From: Telopea speciosissima
Taxonomy: Eukaryota; Streptophyta; Magnoliopsida; Proteales; Proteaceae
Reading direction: 5' to 3'
Assembly (NCBI RefSeq): GCF_018873765.1
Contig: NC_057924.1
Coordinates: 6,758,001 to 6,822,000, forward strand
DNA length: 64,000 nucleotides
The translations under genes were made by a program, and so were the position numbers. The notes below the pieces were generated by a model. It was not told the origin of the DNA. It was given only the letters and a program-made list of their open reading frames with translations, and did not search any database. This document shows positions 1 through 23,600 of the stretch, piece by piece; the stretch's first letter is position 1, and the number at the start of each line of letters is the position of its first letter.

Positions 1-378
1 TAAATAATTATTCTTAATTATGTTTTTTCATGTATTATTGCATAATTCACTTGTTTTACTTGCCAATTATGTCTCATATCATAAGTCATAACAATGTGTA
101 GACTAGGCAATATTACATTAAGGGTTCGGCCTTTACTGCCAATCAAGGGTGCAAATCCAAAACACCAAATTGGGTGGTTTTTTTTTTTTTTTCAATTTGA
201 AGATTTAAATATGTTTATTAAGCCTAAAACAAGTTTCCCTTAAAAGTTTCGGAGCCAACTATGGCCAATTGCCCACCAAAACTTCATTCCGAAACAAAAA
301 AAATAAAATGCACTGTCTCGCTGAGATCTCGTCGTGATCTCAAGAATCTTGACCTGGTCGAGACGAGTTTTTGAACTG

Positions 379-692
379 TGTTAAAAAAATTATTTATCCA
401 CCCATGTCTCCTTTTGGATAATCCGCCGTGTTAGAGCTCCTGTATGATATACATATTGTTTCCTCCCTTTCCTGCAAGGTCAATCTTTTAGAGAAAACAG
501 TTCCAACATGGTATCAGAGCAGGTAGGGGTCACAGTATCGAGTCTCCCTGGGAGCGGGCAGGTGTTAAAAAAATTATTTATCCACCTATGTCCCCCTTTG
601 AATAGTCCGCCATGTTAGAGCTCTTGTATGATAAATATATTGTTTCCTCCCTTTCCTACAAGGTCGGCCTTTTAGAGGAAGCGGTTCCAACA
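379..692 (+). mobile_element. TRIM-like miniature LTR element
   Basis: Two direct repeats of 130 bp each (379-508 and 563-692) begin TGTTA and end CCAACA. They enclose only 54 bp. That interior starts directly with TGGTATCAGAGC (509-520), the usual plant primer-binding site matching initiator tRNA-Met, and ends with a purine-rich stretch (about 549-562) that fits a polypurine tract. There is no coding room, so this is a non-autonomous terminal-repeat retrotransposon in miniature. By eye the two repeats differ at about 16 of 130 positions (about 88% identity), which suggests an old insertion. I see no matching 5-bp target duplication. Confidence 0.8.
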
Positions 693-12670
<11,978 letters not shown>

Positions 12671-12935
12671 CTCGCTTTCGAGTTTCGCCCAATGTCCGAA
12701 GCTACAACGGTACAGGCGTAGAGCCTCTCTCGCTCGATCGCTCCTCTTTCGAAGGGGGTTTTTTGCATTTCAAAGCCCTATAAAACTTCCAATTTACGCG
12801 AACAGGGGTTTGGGTCCATATTTTTACACTTTTAATATATTTGGAAGAAAAAAAAATCCTCTGCATGTTCTCGACACGTGGAAGTTGCGACATCCAATAA
12901 TGTCAAGCTCTCTAGAAGGAAAAAAAAAAGGCCTG

Positions 12936-13069
12936 ATGTTCTCTATGCCGCAGCGCAGCCTGTGCCCAGACACATGGGCTGGGTATTCAGAGGGGCAAGG
13001 TGGTCATTTTGCCCACCCCCATGTGTCTGGGCGCAGCCTGCGTCCCCAGCACAGTGAATATTTGCCCAA
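12936..13069. mobile_element. Foldback MITE, copy 1 of the GCCGCAG...GCACTG family
   Basis: Inverted arms of about 45 bp: GCCGCAGCGCAGCCTG and CAGACACATGGG on the left are mirrored by CCCATGTGTCTGGGCGCAGC on the right. They surround a short core with GGTCATTTTGCCC. A relative with the same layout lies at 30735-30855. No protein is encoded. It lies about 270 bp upstream of the UBP start codon, so it may sit in that gene's promoter. Confidence 0.75.
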
Positions 13070-13405
13070 AAAAAAAACTGACTTGCATTGAGTTCACATC
13101 ATTGGATGAAGGTCCTTCCACGTGTCGAGCTCTCAGGCCCACACTATAGTGCACCACCAGATGCCTACACTGCAGAGGATCTTAATCTATAATAGTTCAA
13201 CTTGAGAATATTCTCTAGCAAGCAACATAGAGGAGCGTACCAATGGGATGCAACTGAAAGGTTTCATACATAGAATGACAGAAAGATCATTTCACAAGAA
13301 GAGAAATCCTCAATGAGAGGCAGCAATTCTTACATCTCCAGCCCCTAAAATATTAGAATGGTCTCCCAGGTCAATGAAATGTAGTAATGTGCTTCATGAA
13401 TTTTT

Positions 13406-13553
13406 ATCCGCTACTGTACACTGCAGTGCTGCTGTGCACATCATGCGGTGCAGTAGCGGACATGTGTGCACAGCGGGCCCCACTGTGAACACATGACCGC
13501 TGCTACGCCGAACGATGCGCACAGCAACGCCTCCAGTATTGGAGTGGATAAAG
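13406..13553. mobile_element. Foldback MITE (near-palindrome)
   Basis: The left arm (TTTTATCCGCTACTG, then GCTGCTGTGCACATCATGC and GCAGTAGCGGACATGTGT) is the imperfect reverse complement of the right arm, which ends GGAGTGGATAAAGG. The arms are about 65 bp around a GGGCCCC centre. No clear target duplication is visible. Confidence 0.7.
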
Positions 13554-14169
13554 GTCTGTGTTTCATCTGCAACTAATATATAACCCCACCCTTCTTGTTT
13601 ACGTGACTACCGGAATAGTTGGAAAATCAAGTTTTCTGACTCGACTCGTCTTTCAAAAAAACCTGGTGGCTCGGCCTTGTCAAACTAGTCAAGGCGAGTC
13701 ATTTTTTAAAATTTTTTATGTAATAAATATGTATAAATTAGTAAAAAATACAAAAATACAAAAAAAAAAAAATGAGAAAACTAGGGGGGAAATCAAAGAA
13801 TCACATATCAATGCATTTTTTAGTTTACCATTGAACAATAAAAGGGAGTTGAGGAGTTGAGGAGTTGAGGGTTTCTTACCGTTTTATAATACAAATTTAT
13901 TATTTTACTCAACTCAGTTTCTATAAGTGAACCGACTTTATGGTTTTTTAAAAAACGATTAAACTCATCGAGTTTGTCATGACTTGGGTAACACCAAGAC
14001 TTATTTGACTCGGACAGTTTATGACCTAATCTTGTTATTTTTTTACCCTAACCTAGTCTAAATGACTCTTGACCAGGTTTTCATAAAATTTTTACTCGAC
14101 TCGGGTGGCTCACCCCAGTCAAACCCCAGTTTTCCAACTATGGACTAGCCATGGAATTTGTCCCTCCAT

Positions 14170-15100
14170 TTTTTTTTAAAATAATAATAAATAAATAAAA
14201 AACTAAGAGATCAAAATAGAATAGACAAGTCAATAGATATTAGTTTCCCAGCGTTTCTCAACTCTGGCTTTATTAACCAACCTATGCGCTACTAAAATCC
14301 AAGATCTATCTTGCTTAAAAATATTTACATCCAGCCTCATGTGAATCTTGGTCATATCTTCCATCACAAATAACAAATTGGATTAGCAAATGTGGACAGC
14401 TCAAGATAATTATTAAGAGATAGATTGGGAGGGGAGAAAGACACTATTGAAGGTCGAATACGGTAGTTGTATAAATTCATATCATGAACCTATTGGTTAA
14501 TATTAGCCATAATGACATACGGATTAAGAGATACATGGTTAAAGACACAGTTGTTACTAGCAATCCAAATGAAATAAAAAAGTAATGGAAGCCACAAAAA
14601 TAAAGGATTGGTGCGAAATAACCACCCCAACCCCCATGAAAGGTGGAAATCCTGCACCTGTTGATGCTTCCATATGCGCTCCCATTGTCCCCCATGCTGG
14701 CACAGAAGCCACACTCCTTGACAAAAAAACTCTTCCCCTAATCTAATTTATTACAAATTTTTTTTTTCAAAGGAAATAAAAAAGCAAAACATCATGTAAG
14801 ATTCACTGTTAATTTCCTTAATCCCTAAATTACAACATATTTGATTCCTTAAATAGAAGATGTATTCCTACTAAAAGAAATACCACTTTTATTAAAATTG
14901 ACTTGTTGTCCAACAATGTTTTGAAAAAGTTGAAGAATCATATGAATGGCAAAGATATTGTCCAAAGTTATTTTACAAAAATTAAAAATATCATCCGTAA
15001 ACAACAAATGTGTGATCACAAGAGTAGTTCTTGATACCTTAATTCCTCTACACAGAGTAAACTCCTGGTCAATTGATAGCAAACAGGACAGACCCTACAT
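14170..15100 (-). mobile_element. L1-type LINE fragment (RT piece plus C-terminal tail)
   Basis: Reading on the minus strand, the text SVLFAINQEF...RGIK then THLLFTDDIFNFCK and QVNFNKSGISFS matches the palm region of plant LINE reverse transcriptases. The usual FADD/YADD active-site motif appears as FTDD. After an internal deletion near 14720-14850, the tail WLPLLFYFIWIASNN and the end RLVNKARVEKRWET resemble the zf-RVT/RNase H end of the same elements. A T-run near 14170 on the plus strand is the likely poly(A) tail. The 5' end is fused directly to a GH3 gene fragment near 15100. The element is truncated and cannot be active. Confidence 0.75.
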
Positions 15101-15104
15101 AATC

Positions 15105-16136
15105 CCGGTTCTTATTAACAAATTTCTTGTCGGGTTTTTCTTGGAACACGACCCGGGTCTGCATGCTAACAGCCCTCTTGATGCCTTCTAAGATGGTTGT
15201 TCCTTTGGTGATGTTGCCTGAGGTGCCCTTCCATGAAATAGTCCACCCTCCACATTGGTAGCCGATGTTGTGTGCATGAGACCCAACCACAAGGATCTTG
15301 GGGGCATTCTTACTCAAAGGAAGCATCTTCTCCTCTCCCTTTCCGTTCTTCAACAACACCAAGCTCTTCCTCACGGCTTCTCTTGCCAATTCCCTATGTT
15401 TCTGTGGGTCCAAAAGGTTGAAAAGTTAAACCAAATTTAATGACCAGAATACCCATATCAATGAAATCGATTAATTCAGTTGGGTTTTGGGACTAACCTT
15501 GTGTCCAACCATTGGATGGAGAGACCGGTCAGCCATGGGCTGTTCAAAAAGCCTATGAATGAACTTCACCCTAAGGATTCGCCTCACAGCATCGTCAATC
15601 CTGCTGATAGGAATCTCACCGGACGACACAAGCTCTGTCATGTGTGTAAGGTATTGCTGGTATTTGTAAGGGATCATGACCATGTCGATTCCAGCGTTGA
15701 TGGCTGCCTTCAGGCTTTCTTTGTAGTGTGAACCGGGTGGGTTGGTCATCCGGTCAATTGCTTCCCAGTCTGATATGACCATACCTTGTCCCATGTAGAA
15801 ACCCATAAGAGTGATGACAACTAGGGAATCAGAACCAGGTTAAAGGTAGAAATTTAAATTCAGAGATGTTGTATGATAATTATTTGTTACCTGGAAGGAC
15901 ATCTCTTGTTTGAGAATGCGAGTGAGGAGGAAAGAGTTGGCATGCATCTTGATCCCATTCCAGCTAGAGTAAGAAGCCATGATAGTTGACACCCCCATGG
16001 CGATTGCATCAATATAAGGGGTCATGTGGATGCGATACAGTTCATCATATGTGGTCACCGTGTTGTACTCGTCAACCCCTCCTTGTGTCCCACCATTGCT
16101 GGCGTAGTGTTTGCACAAGCCAGCACTTTCCTTCCC
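15105..16136 (-). pseudogene. GH3 beta-glucosidase/beta-D-glucan exohydrolase fragment
   Basis: Three exon-like blocks at 16136-15891, about 15785-15498 and 15401 to about 15105 encode the middle of a plant family-3 glycoside hydrolase, the class that removes glucose from cell-wall beta-glucans. Visible signatures are CKHYASNGGT, MASYSSWNGIKMHAN, MVISDWEAIDRMTNPPGS (the Asp of SDW is the family's catalytic nucleophile), [24 protein letters not shown] and [10 protein letters not shown]. Roughly 275 residues of the usual 600-plus are present. The first third and the C-terminal domain end are missing here. The acceptor of the middle block is not a clean AG, and the 3' end is replaced by LINE sequence. 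Retained introns show it is a broken genomic copy, not a retrocopy. Some transcription cannot be excluded. Confidence 0.85.
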
Positions 16137-16328
16137 CTGTAATGGATCCATTCAATAACAATCATCATAATTTAGAATCTCTACCGTCCAATAAATAACT
16201 AGAGACCACAGTTTTGGGAATCGGTATCGATCGAATTGGTCATATCATATTATTATGGTATCAGTGTTGAACTGATACCGGATTGATGATACAATACAAA
16301 TAGTAGGTAAAATAGTATAATGATATTA

Positions 16329-16453
16329 GGGCTGCGTTTGGTATGCATTCTTGGAATGCATTCTAGGTCGATTTTGCAGTCTCGAATAGTAAAAATAGTT
16401 GTTTTTATTGTCTGAGAATGCAAAATTTCCTAGAATACATACCAAACACAGCC
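16329..16453. mobile_element. Short MITE with GGGCTGCGTTTGGTATG ends
   Basis: The left end GGGCTGCGTTTGGTATGCAT is mirrored by ATACATACCAAACACAGCC on the right over about 125 bp. The core mentions CTAGGTCGATTTTGCAG. A diverged relative occurs near 28782-28862 (GTTGTATTTGGTATGTATTC ... CAAATACAGTTTC). The ends resemble hAT-type MITEs, but I see no clear 8-bp target duplication. Confidence 0.6.
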
Positions 16454-16645
16454 TACATCTTCAGGTGCACGTATGTACAGAGGATCCGATCTCAATAGGT
16501 GTTGGCTATAATAAAGAGGTAGAGACTAAGGAGGCAGCCTTGCTTAATCATCCCTCCAATTGGTTCGATGCAATCAAAAGAACTACCATCGAATTTACTA
16601 GAGTATATACATGAAGAAATAAGACAACCTATTAACTCACACCAT

Positions 16646-17226
16646 GGGTCATTAAAACCCAAAAATTCAAAAAGTGCTTGTAGATTATTTCATTCAATAC
16701 GATCATAAGCTCCCCGCCCCCCCCCCCCCCCCCTCAACAAAAAATAAGAGGGAAAATTACATGATTAGCTACTTTTGGGTTTTCATTTACAAAACTGTCC
16801 ACCCTATGTTTGAATTAACAAAAATAGACAAAAACAAGTTAAGGTTTACAAAACTGGACAAAATAGTGTCTCTCCCTCCCACATTTACTTTTTTAGACAT
16901 TTTTACCCCTGTCATTGCCTTCTCGCCCAGGCATCCTCCGTTCCCTGCAACCCTACATTTGTCCCAGCCACCGCCATTCTCTGCTACCCCAAATAGCAAA
17001 GGAAAAAAAAAGAGATTTTTTCAGAGGAGAACTGGTGAGGAAGGAAGGAGAGTCACTGTTTTGTCTAGTTTTGTAAAACTAAACTTGTTTTTGTCTATTT
17101 TTGTTAACTCAAACATAGGGTGGACAGTTTTATAAATGAAAACCCAAAAATAGCTAATCATGTAATTTTCCAAAAAAAAAAAAAAAACCCTAATGGTCAT
17201 AAAACCCAAAAATTCAAAAAGTGCTT
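16646..17226. repeat. Direct repeats flanking the long-TIR element
   Basis: A stretch of about 33 bp containing AAAACCCAAAAATTCAAAAA and GTGCTT occurs at about 16646-16679 and again at about 17195-17226. The copies lie on either side of the 421-bp element, about 70 bp and 25 bp away. They are too long and too far from the TIR ends to be an ordinary target duplication. Confidence 0.7.
16751..17171. mobile_element. 421-bp long-TIR element (Mutator-like MITE)
   Basis: The terminal inverted repeats run about 125 bp. The left begins GGAAAATTACATGATTAGCT and the right ends AGCTAATCATGTAATTTTCC. The same peptide-like text therefore appears on both strands, which explains overlapping ORFs here that are not genes. 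The core of about 170 bp is not recognised. Long TIRs starting GGAAAATT suit Mutator-like elements. An A-rich right flank hides any target duplication. Confidence 0.7.
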
Positions 17227-17670
17227 TTGCATATCCATTTAAGCTGATCTTTGTCTAATGCTGTCTAATTAGCTACAAAATAATAAAAAGTAAAGAAAAA
17301 ATATATTATGGGAGACCAATAACATGAAGGAAAATAGCACAATACAGAAAAACCAATGCTTTCCAGGTGGTATTAAGGCTATGTTTTATCCAAACATACC
17401 TCTACATCATCTGCTTAGCTTAAGAGAGCAGTATCTAGGTTAAATTTTTGAATTACTTCTTCTTTTTCCCTTTTTAACAGCATATCAAATTGCTTTTATC
17501 CTTGACTTAGTAGAGGAGTAAAGAAAATAAATAAATAAAAGCAACTTTAACTGCCATGCAAGAACATCCAGTATCAATTATACAAACCTTAGTACACTGA
17601 ATGAACACAATGTCCTCAACAACCCCAACCCCCCACAGAAAAAAAAGGGAAAAGGAATGGTAAATCCATT

Positions 17671-20600
17671 TTACTTTTTCTTCCCAGCTTTTCCTTCTTT
17701 TCTCCGTACAATCTCGTCTGCATATCTCACACCCTTTCCTTTATATGGTTCTGGAGGTCTCCATTTCCGAATAGTAGCACTAAACTGACCAATAGCACTC
17801 TTGTCATATCCACTAACAGCAATTCTGGTGTTTTCTTCCACCTTCACTTTTAGCCCTTCAGGGATTGCCATCCTTATAGGGTGGGAAAACCCAAGATTTA
17901 AGACCAAGTCACTGCCTTCTACCGTTGCACGATATCCAACCCCCACCAATTGAAGTCTCTTCTCAAAACCCTTCGACACACCAACCACCATGTTGTCAGT
18001 TAGAGTCCTGCACAGAGTTAAAACCATCAAAGAAAAAATAAAGCAAGTTTTAGAGTCAGTAAAAAAATATTAAAAAAATTCACCCAAAAAAAAAATAAAT
18101 GTCGTCTTTCTCCCTCTTTTCTATAAATTGGCATGGTGAGGTATCAAGGATGACAAATCACTTGAATATTACAAATCCCAAATAAAACTGAGTATAGATA
18201 GATCTACATTAACTCATGATAATGCTTAGTATTAGAATTAATGAGCAATTTGAATTAATTGCCTCCAATGCCTATTAATCAGAACTGAACAATTTCTGGT
18301 TTGAAACACAAGCATCAGATTGGTAGCACAGTCAACAATGACATGATAATTCTGCACCAGATCAGAAACTTGCCTCCCAACTGTCATGTGTGAAAGTCAT
18401 CTACAACTGTGCACAAGCGGTTTGACCAAGGTTCGCAAGATGCAGTCAAACTAACCCTAATCCCAGCTACTTGTGTTCGGCTACTTGAATCCTCTTCCAC
18501 CATTCTACTCCACCTAGAACCGTATCCTCTGTTAAACAAGAAGACTTGTTTCTTTTCTTGAACTGCACTCAAGTCACTGAGGATGTGGCCGACTCCTTCT
18601 GACAAGGCTCATGCAGCCTATTGTAACAAAATCATAGCCTACTTCCTTAGTTCTCCGTTTCATCATTTCTTTATGAACAATTAATACTTATTGTGCAACT
18701 ATTTTACACTTAACTTGCGCGTTCACACATGCATCCAACACAATCAGCCACACACATGCAGTTCTCTGATGCCTGAACAAGATTTTTCCCAATATGTATC
18801 ATTAGAAATAGTTTTTCATTACTGTTTGCACTCCTCTGCAGGTTGACGATACAGAAGTTATTAGCTTCCTTCTCTCTACAGAAAAAATCCCTTTGTGCCT
18901 GCGCACATTGGAGATAGGTAGTGAGCTTTCAAAAACAGTGAGTCACAGCATTACTTCCGACTTATATAACTTGTGTTACTTTCCCCTGAAGTTCTTTTTC
19001 TCAAACTTTCAAAATATTCTATGGTCCCTCACCCAAAATTAAATATAAAAGGTGGTTGTTGATGTGGCTGCTGGATACTTTGTATGGAAACAAGTGATTG
19101 ATCCCTTAACTTTTGTCATTTTATTGAGGCATCACCTCTTTTAGAGTGGGAAAAATATGTGGCATAATTTTTTGGGTTCATGCTGTCATTTATGTTGGTG
19201 ATGCTTCAAGTTTCTGATGAAGCTTGAACATTCATTTCCATCTTTCTCCAATTTTTTATGGTCCTATGGAACTACTGCTGGGAAACAAAAGAAGGCCAGT
19301 GAGAGAATGCAGCTTAACTGCTGAGGTAGTTGAAATTTAAAGGCTCTTCCCACACCTTGGGGGGGGGGGGGGGGAGGGGAGTGAACTGGAAAGGTTCTCT
19401 CTACTGTGTAACACAACTAGGAAATGATCCTGCGGCACCTGCCTAACCAGAGGATCACTTAATCCTCATTGTCCTTGCAATTCCCCGCAACTACTCACCT
19501 TCTGAGAATTAAGTGATACCCCCCCCCCCCCCCACACCCAACCAGGTAACCCAGAGGTCTTACACAACACCGAAGCAACCTCATCGCAACAGCTAGACAA
19601 AAAGATCAGTATAGGGAAAAGAAAATTTAAGGGAGAGAGTGATGCGTGGGAGCATCACTAGATTGTGACAGTGATGCTTCTTCTTCTATAGGTCCACATT
19701 CAATTCAAAGGGTGGTCAAACACGCATGGATTTGCATAAGCAATATTTCTTTGAGTTCTGAATCATTATATGCATATTCCTGTCATTTCTCTTTAAGGGC
19801 TAACATCGGAATGTCAAAACTCGTCAGTGTAGAATGATTGTGGTGCCGTTGTAGTTAAGAATTTTGGGAATGCAATGGAAAGGCTAATGGTATCTTCTGT
19901 TTCTGTCGTTTTTGCTTCCTATTTATGTCATGTTGCTTTCTTGCCTCTGTATTCAATTTTTCTTTTGTTCTGTTTTCTTGTATTCAAGTTCATGGGCATG
20001 ATTGTGTGTGCTTGATTATTGAGTCTGTGTTTAATAATAAGGTAGGATTTGGGTCTTTAGGTCAATTGCCTAAAAGACAGAGGGATCCTGGAACATCGGC
20101 ATCATAGAGACATTAATTGGGATGATGAACCTTAGCATTCCAAAAAGGCTCAATATCGTCAATCCCTCCAACCCATGATTCTTTTTGAAGGTCACAGTTT
20201 TGGACAAGTTCGGACTATCATATCCACCATCAGCTGAGATTTGGTTGTGCTTTTCCCCAGTTTGCAGGTTAGCACCCTTCGTGCCCCCAATTCTAATTTC
20301 TGCCCTTTTGAAAAAGTTCACAGCCCATTCCTCACAATGGAGGAGGAACAAACTTCCCGCTCTCCAAAAACATTCCTGAACAGGCAGTGCCACTTCTGTG
20401 TATTGGGTGAATAATATATTCATTACCAAAGAAAAGGAGAAAACAGGGAGCCCCCAAGGGGGCAGGATGAAAAAAACACTGCTACATACAAGGGAAGCAC
20501 CCTCAACAAAGAGGGAAGAAAAGAGAAGGGGGAAGGCCCTAGGATACAACAATATGCCTATTCCTTGGGGAGGTAATACAATTAGAGAAGGTCCTAGGAA

Positions 20601-23600
20601 CTTTGCGGATGACATCAAAAAAGATGGAAACCCAAATTTGATGAAGAGATCTTGAGTTGGAAGTCCATCTTCTAATATTGCGCTCGATCCAAATAGATGA
20701 GATGGTCGCACTAAAAGCAAGCTTCCCAATCATATCACAAATAGAATTTCTGGCAAAAGACATGTCCACCCAAATCCACTCTCTATTGAAAGGAAGAATT
20801 CTTTGCCTCCTAGGCTAACGACTGTCTAAGATTCCTGTCCAAACTGAGGAAGAGATTGAGCATTTAAAGAAGAGGTGATCAACGTCTTCCGAGGCGTTCT
20901 AGGAAAGGCAACAAGTACAGGTCATTGGGATGTGCCGGTGAAGAAAACGACTGCGCAGGGAGGCAGCTAGAGAGAGCTCGCCATACACAAAAGCTGTGAT
21001 GGTTGTGTGGCCTTTAAACCAAACGATCTTACTCCATGGGGAAGTTGGCCCCCTTGATCTGACAAGGTCCCAAGAAGACTTTGCACTGAACATGCCTGAA
21101 GAAGATGGAGACCAACTGACAATGTCTCCAGAACCAGAAGCCCTTCTAGAGATGGAGGAGAGGTCATTTCAGATTTCTGCTAGGGGGGGAGGGAAGAGGA
21201 ATCCAATCATTCTGGCAGATGATATCCGATACTAAAGAGTGTCTGTGGAGACCCACTCTGTGAATCTCTCTGGAGCCAACGAAGGGGAGGAGAATTCCCA
21301 ATGGATGCCAATGATCTAACCAAAGCATAGTAGAAAAACCATCATCAATTTTGCAAATTACAGCCTCAAGGGCCACTTCATCCATCCTTTATTTAGAGAA
21401 CACCTTTTGTATACCCAAATTGTCTACCTTCGGTTTTTATAGCTTGATTGCATTTCTCGCTTCTTATCAGTAACTCCTTCAGTCAATTCACATGTGTTTC
21501 TTTTTTTTTTTTGGTGTGTGTGTGTAATGCATTGGTCCATTACTAAGTTGTCATACTTGACCTTACATGTGGCTACATTTATAGTTCAAAAAATTCTGTT
21601 GGATGATGTGGGGCTGCATTATATTTGTGCAACAGTTCTTTGACGTGGGTCGTGTTTTGGGAACCATGGTTCAGTCTCTTGCCGGGCAGCCCTCTCCTCG
21701 TCTGCTGAAACATATCATTCGTTGTTATCTTAGACTGTCAGATAATCCAAGGTTCATTAAAATCTTATTTGGTGTTGATCTTAGCTATATTGGTCCATTT
21801 TCTTTTACATCTTTCTCCCTCCTTCCCCCCCCCCCCTTTTATTTCTTTTTCGTTTCTGGTTTATCCGTAGGCAGCATATAATGGACTTGGCCTATTTTTT
21901 GCTTCCCCTGAGACAGGGCTTGTGAAGCATTGCGAAATTGCCTTTTGGAAATGTTAAGGGATTCAACCTTCAATAATTGCCTTCATGTAAGTGCTATTTT
22001 GAGAAACTAATGAATTCTTCTATATTGTTGGTTTTTCCTTTTCCCTGCTGTTTGTTGCTATTCTCATGCTTGACACAATTTAATGTAGAAGGGGTTCAGC
22101 TAAGAACCACTCTACAGTAGGATCAATGACAGGTTGTAGCACAACATCATAATGGCAATAAAACCAGAATTAGTAACTTAGGGTTTCAAGCCAAACCAGC
22201 CAAGAGACTACCACCAAAGTAGGGATCGAGTGTAGCTTGTAGAAAGGGAAGGTTATGCTGAAAGTTTCATACAATTTTAGTGGTGGAATTGGAAGATGTA
22301 GCTTCAACACCAAATTAGCAGGTACGGCTTTGCAGGCCAAACCAGCCACCAGTTGGGGCTCAAGTTTGGATCAAGTGGAGGTCCCTTGGAGATGAAACTC
22401 TGCAGCAATTTTGAGTTTAGACTGTAGAGCAAACCAGCCCACAGAATGGGCTCAAACTGGGATCGAGTAGGCCTCCTGTAGGTGTGATTCAACCCTCAAA
22501 ACCCTGCTGGACACAGAGTGCAGGTCTTCAAGTTATGGTGGCTCGATTGGGGCTGGAAGCAGGAGCAGCAGCAGGCCAGCAGCAAGGTGATTTGATCCTC
22601 CTTACTGAAGAACAGCAACGGCAGCAGCAGTAGCACTCGAGTGTCCTTCTCAATGGATGGAGCAATCACAATATCACAGCAGCACTCAGGGATCGAAGGT
22701 GGGACAGAGAAGATGGAGAAGATAGAAAATAGAAGGTTGGGGGATAGATGGATTAGGCTCTCACCGCCAGGCTCCTTCAGCCCTTCAAGTCACACACACA
22801 ACTTGAGAAAGGAATCATACTTGCAGCAAAAGCAATTTTCATTCAACTGCGTAAATCGTGGGGAGGCTTCTAAAGCCTACAATAAATAGAGGGCCATACT
22901 TGCACCTCAAGTAACAAAGAAATTGAAACTTAAGGAAATAGAAACTTAAGCCTACTTTCTAAATCTGAAAATAGAAACTAAACTGAGGTAAGGTTGCTTA
23001 ATAGACAGCCACAAAATATCTAAGAGAATAAGTCTAAAAATAGAAACTAAACTAAACTCCTAATTCCCCACACATAGGCAAAATTAACCCTTCCAAAAAG
23101 TCTTCACATAATCTGGTCTTGGCCCCCACAGGATCTTCTAATAATATTCCACCAAGATAAAATAAGGGGCTGTGAAACTGTTCACGTGAAGTGTTTTGGC
23201 CTCTTTTTCTTCATGTTTTGTCCTACATCACAATTAGAACTTTGCAGGGTGAATTGTTGTCCATGGTGTGTATAATTTCCTATCAATTTTTGCTTCGTAT
23301 CTGTATAAAACTCGTTGATTCTGATGTGTCATCTTTCTTGTGCCCTTAAGATTAGTGGTGATATTCTGTTACAACCAAAGCTTATATGATTGCATACTTA
23401 TTTTCCCCAAGCAATTTCTGGTTAGGGACTTCATCAAGTTCTTTACTGTCTTTCAAGTTGGTCATCTTAATATAGCCTAATTGTTGAGTGCTTTGGTGGA
23501 CGATATGACCTGATTTTTAAGAATATTATTGCATGGTTTGGGCCCAGCATCCAGGAATTGGAATGATCTGATTTTCCTGGCCTGACAGTTGAACCCGAAG

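Noticed and set aside
509-520. tRNA-like sequence TGGTATCAGAGC
   Set aside because: It is a primer-binding site between two LTR copies. No tRNA cloverleaf can be drawn around it.
16674-17209. Overlapping ORFs on both strands with the same peptide text
   Set aside because: The shared text comes from the inverted TIRs of the 421-bp element and is not from genes.
20070-20729. 219-codon minus-strand ORF
   Set aside because: It is an alternative frame through the LINE 3' part and its 3' UTR. The protein-like LINE text lies in other frames, and the ORF itself shows no family resemblance.
22085-23170. Possible LTR in RPL6 intron 2
   Set aside because: No paired repeat, primer site, TG/CA ends or target duplication could be fixed. 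It is left as unclassified repeat-like sequence.
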